From: Histidinibacterium lentulum
GTDB taxonomy: Bacteria; Pseudomonadota; Alphaproteobacteria; Rhodobacterales; Rhodobacteraceae
NCBI RefSeq assembly: GCF_003789055.1
Contig: NZ_ML119081.1
Location: forward strand, 496,001 to 560,000
Direction: 5' to 3'
Length of the DNA: 64,000 nt
Shown: in pieces, positions 42,296 through 50,094 of the stretch
How the letters are laid out: the number at the start of each line of letters is the position of its first letter
Position numbering within the stretch: position 1 is the stretch's first letter
Notes under the pieces: model-generated
The model's input: only the letters and a program-made list of their open reading frames with translations
What the model was told of the DNA's origin: nothing
The model's database searches: none
Position numbers and translations under genes: made by a program

Positions 42296-43981
42296 CTATT
42301 CCGCCGGAGAGGCGGGCGGCGTCGACTTGAGGAGCGCGCGCTCGCTCATCAGCCCCCGGACGATCGCATAGCAGATGAGCAGCAGGACCACGGTGAACGG
42401 CAGGCCGGTGGAGATTACCATGGCCTGCAGGGCCCCCAGTCCCCCGCCGATCAGCAGCGCGATGGCCACCAGACCCTCGAACGTGCACCAGAAGATCCGC
42501 TGCGGCACCGGCGCGTCGATCTTGCCGCCCGCGGTGATCGTGTCGATCACCAGCGACCCCGAGTCCGACGAGGTGACGAAGAACACGATCACGAGGATGA
42601 TCCCCAGCGTCGAGGTGATCGCCGCCAGCGGCAGGCTTTCCAGCATCGCGAACAGCGACAGCTCCGGGCTGTAGGTCTCGATCACGTTGGCGATCACCGC
42701 CGAGGTGCCCGGGTTCGCGACCATGTCGTTGATCGCCGCGCCACCGAACACCGCCATCCACAGGACGCAGACGAGGCTCGGGATGATCAGGACACAGGTG
42801 ATGAACTCGCGCACGGACCGGCCACGGCTCACCCGGGCGATGAACATGCCCACGAAGGGCGACCAGCTGATCCACCAGGCCCAGTAGAAGGCCGTCCAGC
42901 CCTGCCGGTAGCCGTCGTCCTCGCGGCCGAAGGGCATCGAGAGCGGCACCACCTCGCGGAAATAGGCGCCGATGCCGGCCACGAACTCGGTGAGGATCGT
43001 GGCCGCGCCCGCCGCGAAGAGCACGAAGATCAGCAGCAGGAGCGCGAGGCCCATGTTGATCTCCGACAGCCGCTTCACCCCGCCGTCGAGACCGCGCAGC
43101 ACCGAGATCAGCGCCACGATGGTGATGGCGACGATCAGGATGACCTGCACCGTGATCGTGTTGGGCACGCCATAGATGTACTCCATGCCCGCATTGGCCT
43201 GCTGCGCGCCGAAGCCCAGCGAGGTGGCGAGACCGAAGAGCGTGGCGAAGACCGCGAGAATGTCGATGACATGGCCCCACCAGCCCCAGACGCGTTCACC
43301 GAGGATCGGGTAGAAGGCCGAGCGGATCGTCAGCGGCAGGCCCTTGTTGTAGCTGAAGAGCGCGAGCGCCAGCGCCACCACGGCATAGATCGCCCAGGGG
43401 TGCAGCGCCCAGTGATAGGAGGTCGCGGCCAGCGCCATGCGCCGGGCCTCCTCGACATTGCCGGCGATCAGCGCGCCGTCCTCGGTGAAGGGTCGCACCG
43501 TGCCCAGGGGTTCGTCCCCCCAGGGCGTGGCGAAGTAATAGGCCGGCTCCAGCACGCCGAAGAACATCAGCCCGATGCCCATGCCGGCCGCGAACAGCAT
43601 CGCGAACCAGCCGAGGTAGGAGTAGTCCGGCCGCGCATCGACCCCGCCGAGGCGCACGTTGCCCAGCGGCGTCACGATCAGCAACAGGCAGAAGATGACG
43701 AAGATGTTCGCCGCGCTCATGAAGAACCAGTCGAAGTTCGAGGTCAGCATCGGCCGCAGCCAGCCGAAGAACTCCGCCGCCTGACCGGGCGCGACCAGCG
43801 CGTAGGCCACGAAGGCGATGATGCTGAGCCCGGAAATGAAGAAGACCGGGTTGTGGATGTCGAGCCCGAGCGGCCCGATCTGGGTCTCGATGTTGTCCTG
43901 ACCGATCTCGTAATCGGTCTCGATCAGGTCATGGGCGCCCTCCGGCGCCGGTATGCCTTGGTCTGTGCTGGTGTCGGCCAT
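42296..43981 (-). CDS. BCCT-family betaine/choline/carnitine transporter
   Basis: A 561-residue inner-membrane symporter with about 12 helices. The family signature WTAFYWAWWISWSPFVGMFIARVSRGR in helix 8 and the earlier GMGIGLMFFGVLEPAYYF are clear. It imports compatible solutes such as glycine betaine, or related osmolytes and DMSP, using sodium or protons. The N-terminus is acidic and cytoplasmic. A universal stress protein gene follows upstream on the same strand 33 bases away, a pairing that fits osmotic stress. Confidence 0.92.
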   Translation of the reverse strand: MADTSTDQGIPAPEGAHDLIETDYEIGQDNIETQIGPLGLDIHNPVFFISGLSIIAFVAYALVAPGQAAEFFGWLRPMLTSNFDWFFMSAANIFVIFCLLLIVTPLGNVRLGGVDARPDYSYLGWFAMLFAAGMGIGLMFFGVLEPAYYFATPWGDEPLGTVRPFTEDGALIAGNVEEARRMALAATSYHWALHPWAIYAVVALALALFSYNKGLPLTIRSAFYPILGERVWGWWGHVIDILAVFATLFGLATSLGFGAQQANAGMEYIYGVPNTITVQVILIVAITIVALISVLRGLDGGVKRLSEINMGLALLLLIFVLFAAGAATILTEFVAGIGAYFREVVPLSMPFGREDDGYRQGWTAFYWAWWISWSPFVGMFIARVSRGRSVREFITCVLIIPSLVCVLWMAVFGGAAINDMVANPGTSAVIANVIETYSPELSLFAMLESLPLAAITSTLGIILVIVFFVTSSDSGSLVIDTITAGGKIDAPVPQRIFWCTFEGLVAIALLIGGGLGALQAMVISTGLPFTVVLLLICYAIVRGLMSERALLKSTPPASPAE

Positions 43982-44014
43982 GGGCCCCCCTCGGATTCGG
44001 TTGCAGTCCGGCGC

Positions 44015-44434
44015 TCAGGCGCCGCGGACTAGGAAGACGGAGATCTTGGAATGCCTCGCGAGCGCGCCGCCATGGTTCGGGCCGAAGGCATCGAAGGCGC
44101 CCGGAACATGCGTGGCCATGACCACGAGATCCGCGCCGGTCTCCTCGGCGGCCTTCGCGAGGGACGCGTCGAGATCGGTCGCGGGGTCGTGGCTGACCAT
44201 CGCGTGACCCGCGGCGGCATGCCCCCCCGTTTCCGCCTGTTCCGCCGCGAACGCGTCGAGCTTCGCGGCATAGTCCTCGGGCGTGTGCGCCACCCGGGTC
44301 GGTGCCGATCCGGTCACGCCCACATAGACGACCTCGGCGCCGGAATTCCGCGCCATCTGCGACGCGACGCCGAGAGCCTTGCCAAGCTTGTCCGCATGGC
44401 CGAGGTCGACCGGCACCATGATTTTCGAGAACAT
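44015..44434 (-). CDS. Universal stress protein (UspA family)
   Basis: A 139-residue cytoplasmic protein starting MFSKIMVPVDLGHADKLGKALGVAS. The ATP-binding pattern GADLVVMATHVPGAFDAFGPNHGGALARHSKISVFLVRGA is typical of UspA with a modified G-2X-G-9X-G(S/T). It lies directly before the BCCT gene on the same strand and probably shares a transcript with it, consistent with a stress role. A longer frame upstream lacks the fold. Confidence 0.88.
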   Translation of the reverse strand: MFSKIMVPVDLGHADKLGKALGVASQMARNSGAEVVYVGVTGSAPTRVAHTPEDYAAKLDAFAAEQAETGGHAAAGHAMVSHDPATDLDASLAKAAEETGADLVVMATHVPGAFDAFGPNHGGALARHSKISVFLVRGA

Positions 44435-44646
44435 GTGCTCTCCCGCAGTGCTGGAGAGACACGAGCGAGCCTGCCGGCGCCCGCGCCGTCCCTCTCGTTT
44501 CTTGGTGGGGCGGCCAGGGTCCGGCCACACCCGTTGCGCCGCCCTGCAGGACGGCGTGGCGCCGCGCGAACCGGACCGGTCCGCCTGTGACGCCCCGTTG
44601 AGACAAGGACGCTAGCAGCGAAACTCCGCCGACGACAGGCCCGCGC

Positions 44647-44692
44647 GGCAGTTTTTTGACCGAAACCGACAGGCGAAGGTCGTTTTTTGCCC
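44647..44692. other. Inverted GACC/GGTC element with two T6 runs
   Basis: GGCAGTTTTTTGACC and GGTCGTTTTTTGCCC flank a 16-base loop, so outer GGC/GCC and inner GACC/GGTC pairs enclose two opposed T6 runs. It lies just beyond the acuI stop. It may help terminate a plus-strand transcript; as a minus-strand terminator it is unconvincing. Confidence 0.3.
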
Positions 44693-44703
44693 TTGCGGCA
44701 GGA

Positions 44704-45696
44704 TCAGCCCGCGGCGACGTCCACCACGACGCGGCCCTTCACCCGGCCCTTGAGGATGTCCGCGCCCAGCTCGGGCAGCTCCTCCAGCACCGCTGGCCGG
44801 ATCATGCCCTCGAGCCGGTCCATGGGCAGGTCCGATGAGATGCGGCGCCAGGCCTCGACCCTCTTGGCATAGGGCTGCGTCACGCTGTCGATCCCCAAGA
44901 GGTTCACACCGCGGAGCAGGAACGGGATCACCGTGGCCGGAAGGTGCGCGCCCCCCGCGAGGCCCACCGCGGCGACGGAGGCGCCATGCTTCATCTGCCC
45001 CAGCACCCGGGCCAGCATCGCGCCGCCCACGGCATCTATGCAGCCCGCCCAGGTCTCGGATTCGAGCGGACGCTTGACGGTCTCCGCGAGGTCCTCGCGC
45101 GGGACAAGGCGGCTTGCGCCCAGCGCCTTCAGATAGGCCTCGTTCTCGGGCCTGCCGGTGACCGCTGCGACCTCGTAGCCCAGATGCGACAGGATCGCCG
45201 TCGCCACGGACCCCACGCCGCCCGAGGCCCCCGTCACCAGCACCTCCCCCCGTCCGGGCTCGAGCCCGTGATCCTCCAGCGCCATGATCGCCAGCATCGC
45301 GGTCAGCCCGGCGGTCCCCACCGCCATCGCGTCCCGCGTGGTCAGCCCCTCGGGCAGCGGCACGAGCCAGTCCGCCCTGACCCGCGCCTTCTGGGAATAG
45401 CCGCCCCAATGGGCCTCGCCCACGCGCCAGCCCGTCAGCACCACCTTGTCGCCCGGCGCATACCGCGGGTCGTCCGAGGCCGCGACCGTGCCCGCGAAAT
45501 CGATCCCCGGCACATGGGGATAGCTGCGCACCAGCCCCCCGCCCGGCCCGATGCAGAGCCCGTCCTTGTAGTTCAGCGTCGAGTATTCGACGTCCACCGT
45601 CACCTCCGCCTCCGGCAGCCTGTCCTCGGACAGCTCCTGCACGGCCGCGCGGGTGGTGCCGTCTTCGTCCTTCTCGACGACAAGGGCCTTGAACAT
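44704..45696 (-). CDS. acuI: Acrylyl-CoA reductase (NADPH), AcuI type
   Basis: A 330-residue medium-chain dehydrogenase/reductase starting MFKALVVEKDEDGTTRAAVQ after AAGGAGG. The signature of the YhdH/AcuI subfamily, STLNYKDGLCIGPGGGLVRSYPHVPGIDFAGTV, and the NADPH loop VTGASGGVGSVATAILSHLG are clear. AcuI reduces toxic acryloyl-CoA from DMSP or 3-hydroxypropionate to propionyl-CoA, an important step in marine Rhodobacterales. It lacks catalytic zinc ligands, as the family does. No dmd genes are present here. Confidence 0.9.
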   Translation of the reverse strand: MFKALVVEKDEDGTTRAAVQELSEDRLPEAEVTVDVEYSTLNYKDGLCIGPGGGLVRSYPHVPGIDFAGTVAASDDPRYAPGDKVVLTGWRVGEAHWGGYSQKARVRADWLVPLPEGLTTRDAMAVGTAGLTAMLAIMALEDHGLEPGRGEVLVTGASGGVGSVATAILSHLGYEVAAVTGRPENEAYLKALGASRLVPREDLAETVKRPLESETWAGCIDAVGGAMLARVLGQMKHGASVAAVGLAGGAHLPATVIPFLLRGVNLLGIDSVTQPYAKRVEAWRRISSDLPMDRLEGMIRPAVLEELPELGADILKGRVKGRVVVDVAAG

Positions 45697-45722
45697 GGAT
45701 AATCCTCCTTGGCGGGCCGGCG

Positions 45723-46229
45723 TCAGCGGCCGGCGGGCATCAGGAACAGGTCGGTGTCCGGCATCTTTACGCCCGCCGCCGTGAGCATCGCGTGGAGCTG
45801 GCCGCGATGATGGGCCTGGTGGTTGAACATGTGCGCCACGCAAAGCGCGACCGGACGCGAGACCTCGCGCCCCGCGGCGCCCGACATCCAGGTCAGATCG
45901 CCCACGAGGTCGAGGGACTTCAGGCCGTCGGCCCAGACCCGGATGCGCCCGTCCGTCCGGAACCGCAGCGCCTCCCAGTCGGCCGCATTCCGGGCAAGCG
46001 CCACGCTGCCGCCGATGCCGCCCGCGGGCGCCTCGCCGCCGTCGAAGCGGCTCATCCAGATCAGGTCGGCCCAGAGCAGATGGTTCGCCGTCTTCCAGAT
46101 CGAGCCGAAGAACGCCCCCCGGTCCCGCTCCAGCTCCTCGCGCGGCAGGGACATCAGGGCGCGCTTCAGCCCCTCGTTCTGCCAGGCGTTGTAGCGCGCC
46201 ATGGTGCGGCAATACTCCGGCGTGATCAT
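45723..46229 (-). CDS. DinB-family metal-dependent protein
   Basis: A 168-residue protein starting MITPEYCRTMARYNAWQNEGL. The DinB four-helix bundle has the metal histidines in TANHLLWADLIW and HMFNHQAHHRGQLHAML. Members act as thiol S-transferases or unknown hydrolases. It follows 26 bases upstream of acuI on the same strand and may be co-transcribed. A longer upstream frame has no good ribosome site. Confidence 0.86.
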   Translation of the reverse strand: MITPEYCRTMARYNAWQNEGLKRALMSLPREELERDRGAFFGSIWKTANHLLWADLIWMSRFDGGEAPAGGIGGSVALARNAADWEALRFRTDGRIRVWADGLKSLDLVGDLTWMSGAAGREVSRPVALCVAHMFNHQAHHRGQLHAMLTAAGVKMPDTDLFLMPAGR

Positions 46230-46432
46230 CGCGACCGCCTCTCCCGTCCGTTCTCCACGATCCGCCGCCGCCTGCGACCTCGGCGTTCGGCGGACCGGAT
46301 GGTCAACCCCTGTGCATGACCCGACTGTGACAAGCGCTGCGGCGCAGCGCAAGCAGATCACCCTTGCAGCCCTGTCCGCGCATGTTAGCGTCCCGTGCGA
46401 TCTGCCATGGTTCTTCGAGGAGAGACGACACC

Positions 46433-47482
46433 ATGATTACCCGTACGCTGCTCGGCTCCGCCGCCGCCCTCGCGCTGACCGCCGCCTCTGTCTCGGCCCA
46501 GGACGCCGACCTTCTCGTGTTCGACTATCCGGGCTTCGAGGATCCCGCCTACCACCAGGCCTATATCGGGATGCACGGCGCCTCGCCGACCTTCTCCTTC
46601 TTCGGCGACGAGGAAGAGGCCTTCCAGAAGCTCGTTTCGGGCTTCCAGGCCGATGTCACCCATATCTGTGCGGGCTCCGTGTCGAAATGGATCGCCTCGG
46701 GCATCATCGAGCCTTGGGACACCAGCCGCATCGACGCCTTCGCGGACCTCAACCGCGACCTGACCGGCGAGGCCGTGGCCTCGGGCGAGCAGGAGGCCTA
46801 TTTCATCCCGACCGACTTCGGCTCCACCGCCATCGCCTACAACCCCGAGGAGGTGTCCGAAGAGGCCGTCTCAACCCTCGAGGTGTTCAACAACCCGGAG
46901 TTCGCGGGCCGGCTGACCATCCCGGACAACGTCGACGACGCCTACGCCCTGGCCTATCTCGCCACCGGCGTGACCAACTGGCAGGACGTGACCGACGCCG
47001 AGTTCGAGGCGGCGAGCGACTGGCTCCGGCAGATCCACCCGAACCTGCGCACCTACTGGACCGATCCCGCGGAACTGTCGCAGCTTCTGTCCACCGGCGA
47101 GGTCCTCGTGTCCTGGGCCTGGAACGAGACCTATCCCACCATGGTCGAGGAAGGCCGCCCGATCGCCTTCGAGCGCGAGCCCGAGGAAGGCTCCTCGCTC
47201 TGGCTCTGCGGCTATGTGAACATGGTCGATGCGCCCGGCTCCGAGGACAAGGCCTACGACTACCTCAACGCGCTCCTCGCCCCGGAAAGCGCGATGCCGC
47301 TGCTCGAGGCGGGCTTCGGCACGTCGAACCAGGCGGCCCTGACCGGCGAGATCAGCGCCGAGCAGCTCGAGGCCGCGGGCCTCGAGAGCATCGACGGGCC
47401 GGTCCTCGCCCAGCTCCCCATGAGCCAGGAGCTGCGCGACAAGCAGTCCGAGGCGTTCGAGCTGATCAAGGCCGGCTTCTGA
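46433..47482 (+). CDS. Extracellular solute-binding protein, PotD-like, orphan
   Basis: A 349-residue periplasmic protein. The start ATG gives MITRTLLGSAAALALTAASVSA, a signal peptide, with GAGGAG ahead of it. The body has the PotD-type fold (LLVFDYPGFEDPAYHQAYIG, FIPTDFGSTAIAYNPEEV, GEVLVSWAWNETY). Ligands in the family are polyamines or related compounds. No permease or ATPase genes follow; a strong terminator ends the transcript, so it must partner with components elsewhere or act as a sensor. Confidence 0.88.
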   Translation: MITRTLLGSAAALALTAASVSAQDADLLVFDYPGFEDPAYHQAYIGMHGASPTFSFFGDEEEAFQKLVSGFQADVTHICAGSVSKWIASGIIEPWDTSRIDAFADLNRDLTGEAVASGEQEAYFIPTDFGSTAIAYNPEEVSEEAVSTLEVFNNPEFAGRLTIPDNVDDAYALAYLATGVTNWQDVTDAEFEAASDWLRQIHPNLRTYWTDPAELSQLLSTGEVLVSWAWNETYPTMVEEGRPIAFEREPEEGSSLWLCGYVNMVDAPGSEDKAYDYLNALLAPESAMPLLEAGFGTSNQAALTGEISAEQLEAAGLESIDGPVLAQLPMSQELRDKQSEAFELIKAGF

Positions 47483-47516
47483 TCCGGCACAATACGGCCG
47501 CCGACGCGCGGCGATG

Positions 47517-47546
47517 GGGCGGCCCCGATGCGGGCCGCCCTTTTTT
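47517..47546 (+). terminator. Intrinsic terminator after the PotD-like gene
   Basis: GGGCGGCCC pairs with GGGCCGCCC (9 bp) around a 6-base loop, followed by TTTTTT. It begins 34 bases after the stop. Confidence 0.92.
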
Positions 47547-47624
47547 CTTCCCAAGCCTCGGCCGGGAACGGCGCACGACGCAGGGCGTTGGAGCGTCGTT
47601 CCCCAATGCTCAAGGTTTTGCCCG

Positions 47625-47969
47625 ATGGACGTCTTCAATCCATTCCTCGCCCTCGTCTCCATCGGCTTCGGCCTCATCGGCTGGCTCGCTCCCGGTTACA
47701 CGATGAAGGTCGTGGATCTGCAGCCGGGCCCTACGCCGATGGGTCCGGGCGAGGTGCGCGCGGCCTCGGGCGCGCTTTTCGTCGGGCTGGGCGCGGGCGC
47801 GCTGATCCTCGGCGATCCGCTGGCCTATGCGATGATCGGCTTCGCTTGGGGCGGGGCCGCCATCGGTCGGCTCACCTCGCTGGCGCTCGACGGACGGACG
47901 ACGAAGAAATGGGCGTTCTTCGGGGCCGAGACCGTCGTCGCGGCGCTGGCCCTCTTGATCAACCTCTGA
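47625..47969 (+). CDS. Small membrane protein, DUF4345-like
   Basis: A 114-residue membrane protein starting MDVFNPFLALVSIGFGLIGWLA, with about four helices. The segment GPGEVRAASGALFVGLGAGALILGDPLAYAMIGFAWGGAAIGRLTSLALDG matches the DUF4345 pattern, from memory. A longer upstream frame crosses the terminator and is not real. Function is unknown. Confidence 0.75.
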   Translation: MDVFNPFLALVSIGFGLIGWLAPGYTMKVVDLQPGPTPMGPGEVRAASGALFVGLGAGALILGDPLAYAMIGFAWGGAAIGRLTSLALDGRTTKKWAFFGAETVVAALALLINL

Positions 47970-47972
47970 GCA

Positions 47973-48635
47973 TCATCGGTTCGCGTCGAAGACGAAGCTC
48001 AGCGCGTCGGTCCCCCAATCCATCGATTCCACGCCGTTCCGGGTCGATCCAAGATATTGCAGCAGCCCCGGGAAGGCCATTGCCATGACCGGCCCGCCGC
48101 CCGTGCCGATCACGCCCGCATGGCGCGCCGCGGCGCAGACGTCGCTGTCGGCGGTGTAGGGTCCGCTGCCCCAGACCGCGCCGAAGGCCTCCCCCGCCGC
48201 GCAGCCGCAGGCATATTCCGGGACGCTGACCGGGTAGGCCCCGCACATCTCGAGGCCCGCCGGGATGGTCACCGCCACGTCGAAGATGATGCTGCTGGAA
48301 TAGGCGCCCCAGTTCCGGGTGGTCACGCCGTTCTGCTCGGACCCCGAATAGGACGCTTCGCCGGGTGCGAGACGGGCGGTGATCTCTCCGCCGGTGTCGG
48401 GGTCGAAAGCCCCTGCGTGGGCCGCCGCAGCGCAGAGGGCGCTGTCGGCGGTGTAGGGCCCGCTGCCCCAGACGGTGCCGCTCACGTCCCCCGTTCCGCA
48501 GACGCAGGTATGGCTTTCGGTATTCGCGGGATAGCGTCCCGGGCAGCTTTCCTGCGCGAGAGCCGCCGCCCCCGTCAGGGCCAGCGCTGCAAGTGCCGGA
48601 ATACCGGCGGCCCGTCCCCAGAACTGCGCGTCCAT
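47973..48635 (-). CDS. Exported protein with two tandem LCCL domains
   Basis: A 220-residue secreted protein starting MDAQFWGRAAGIPALAALALTGAAALA, a signal peptide. The mature protein contains two LCCL-type domains that share GxVWGSGPYTADS and a four-cysteine pattern: C31, C44, C46, C68 and C131, C143, C145, C167. LCCL domains occur in extracellular proteins and are thought to bind ligands or lipids. An ATG three codons upstream lies directly on the GGAGGG ribosome site, so the second ATG, 10 bases after that site, is preferred. Confidence 0.85.
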   Translation of the reverse strand: MDAQFWGRAAGIPALAALALTGAAALAQESCPGRYPANTESHTCVCGTGDVSGTVWGSGPYTADSALCAAAAHAGAFDPDTGGEITARLAPGEASYSGSEQNGVTTRNWGAYSSSIIFDVAVTIPAGLEMCGAYPVSVPEYACGCAAGEAFGAVWGSGPYTADSDVCAAARHAGVIGTGGGPVMAMAFPGLLQYLGSTRNGVESMDWGTDALSFVFDANR

Positions 48636-48744
48636 GCTGTCCATCCCTCCGCTCGCAGCGGGCCGCAGGATGGCCCGCGACGGCATCCTGCCCGCGGGCG
48701 GACGTTGCGGCAAGCCTGTGCGTTCCGAGACCGCAGGTGGCCCC

Positions 48745-48773
48745 TTGAGTCCGGCGCGGCAGCCTCCTACATT
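48745..48773 (+). promoter_or_regulatory. Sigma70-type promoter of ssrA
   Basis: TTGAGT, a 17-base spacer and TACATT form a good -35/-10 pair, placing the transcript start near 48780, just where the tmRNA acceptor piece begins with its GTCTC-gcaa-GAGAC hairpin. Confidence 0.65.
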
Positions 48774-48779
48774 GGACCT

Positions 48780-49090
48780 GTCTCGCAAGAGACTATGGAC
48801 ATAAACGCGCGTGAAATAAGCGGATCGGACCCGGGGGCGGTACCCGGCGGCTCCACCAGACACCCGGCGTTGGCGGGACATGGGGCCGAAACAGGATCGA
48901 CGAACGTGTAAAGACGCGGCTTTGTCCCGGTGAGGTACCACCGTTATCGGTCCGTAAAGCATAATTGCCAACGACAATCGTGCTCCGGTTGCCGTCGCTG
49001 CTTAAGCAGTGACAAGACCGAAATCTAAGCCCTTGCGCCTAGCAGCGTAAGGCGGGGTTCGCAGGCACCTGGCAACAGAAGCCTGCACTT
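48780..49090 (+). ncRNA. ssrA: Transfer-messenger RNA, circularly permuted two-piece form
   Basis: The acceptor piece comes first, starting with the tetraloop hairpin GTCTC-gcaa-GAGAC and ending in GGCTCCACCA at 48858. After about 23 excised bases the coding piece begins at 48882 with GGGGCCGAAACAGGATCGAC, whose GGGGCC pairs with GGCTCC of the acceptor piece (one G-U). The tag frame reads GCC resume codon then NDNRAPVAVAA and TAA (48967-49005), so the tag is ANDNRAPVAVAA. Pseudoknot and final GCAGGC/GCCTGC helices follow. The 3' end is approximate. It rescues stalled ribosomes and tags products for proteolysis. Confidence 0.93.
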
Positions 49091-49181
49091 TCCGCTCCCC
49101 ATCGCTCATTTTGCATTTTCCGCGGACCCGAGGCGGGCCCTAGCGTCCTGCTTCGACGTCACCCCGCTTCAGGAGCATCCC

Positions 49182-49931
49182 ATGCGCGTCGTCCCCCTCG
49201 TGTCCCTCATGGCCGTCCTCGCCCTGCCCGCCTCGGCGGAGGATGCCGAGGATTATCCGAAACTCGGCCCCAATGCGGTGTCCATCACCGAGGCGACGGA
49301 GTATCTCCGCGCCGCGGCGGCGCCGGACTACTGGGCCTTCTCGTCTTTCGTGAAGCCGCAGTTCACCACCTCCGCCTGCGGCATCGCGTCGGTCACCGCG
49401 GCGCTGAACGGGCTCCGGGGCCTGCCCGGCATGGCGTCCGAGACCGTCCTGAGCCAACCCGAGCTCCTCGATCTCGTGGGCTCGGAGACCTGGACCGCGA
49501 TCTCCGCGGAGGGCGGTGACGGCGTGACCTTCGCCCAGCTCGAGGAGTTCACCGCCGCGTCCCTCGCCGCCACGGGCATGACCGGATTCGCCGCGACGGG
49601 CTGGCAGCCTGCCGCAGAGGACGACGCGACGCTCGCGGACCTGCGCGCCCGCCTCGCCGCGAACGAGGCAAGCGCGGAGGATGCGCTTCTCGTCTATTAC
49701 AACCAGGGCGTCGTCACCGGCGACTGGGACGGCCCCCATGTGGCCCTGATCGGCGCCTACGATCCAGGCGAGGACCGGGTGCTGATCCTCGAAGTGGACC
49801 AGCAGTGGTACATCCCCTACTGGACTCCTGTGCCGATCCTCCTCGAGGCCATGCTGAAGCCCACCGGCGCCGAGCACGGCGTGCTTGAGGGCGAGACGGG
49901 CGGTTTCGTCGCCATAGCGCCGGCGACCTGA
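49182..49931 (+). CDS. Phytochelatin-synthase-like cysteine peptidase, exported
   Basis: A 249-residue protein with a signal peptide (MRVVPLVSLMAVLALPASA). The papain-like catalytic triad of the phytochelatin synthase family (PF05023) is present: Cys66 in FTTSACGIAS, His186 in GDWDGPHVALIGAYD and Asp206 in LILEVDQQWY. Bacterial members lack the C-terminal metal-sensing half and usually cleave glutathione to gamma-Glu-Cys. Export to the periplasm is notable. It lies upstream of a chromate transporter on the same strand, suggesting metal or thiol stress. Confidence 0.82.
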   Translation: MRVVPLVSLMAVLALPASAEDAEDYPKLGPNAVSITEATEYLRAAAAPDYWAFSSFVKPQFTTSACGIASVTAALNGLRGLPGMASETVLSQPELLDLVGSETWTAISAEGGDGVTFAQLEEFTAASLAATGMTGFAATGWQPAAEDDATLADLRARLAANEASAEDALLVYYNQGVVTGDWDGPHVALIGAYDPGEDRVLILEVDQQWYIPYWTPVPILLEAMLKPTGAEHGVLEGETGGFVAIAPAT

Positions 49932-50094
49932 CGCGGCGCTGTCGCCCTCACCCCCGCGCGGCCTGCCGTCGTCTTCGCCGCAGGCCGCCCGCGCGAGGTC
50001 TGCCAGCAGCCCGTACGGGGCCCGGCGCGTGAAGCTTTCGTGACGGCGCCCCGGCGGCCTTGCCCCTAACGCCGGCGCAGGCAAAGGGGTCTCC

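Noticed and set aside
40460..44032. Open frame of 1190 codons on the plus strand
   Set aside because: It crosses photolyase and BCCT genes in antisense and has the low-complexity Arg/Asp/His composition of shadow frames. No start signal or domain.
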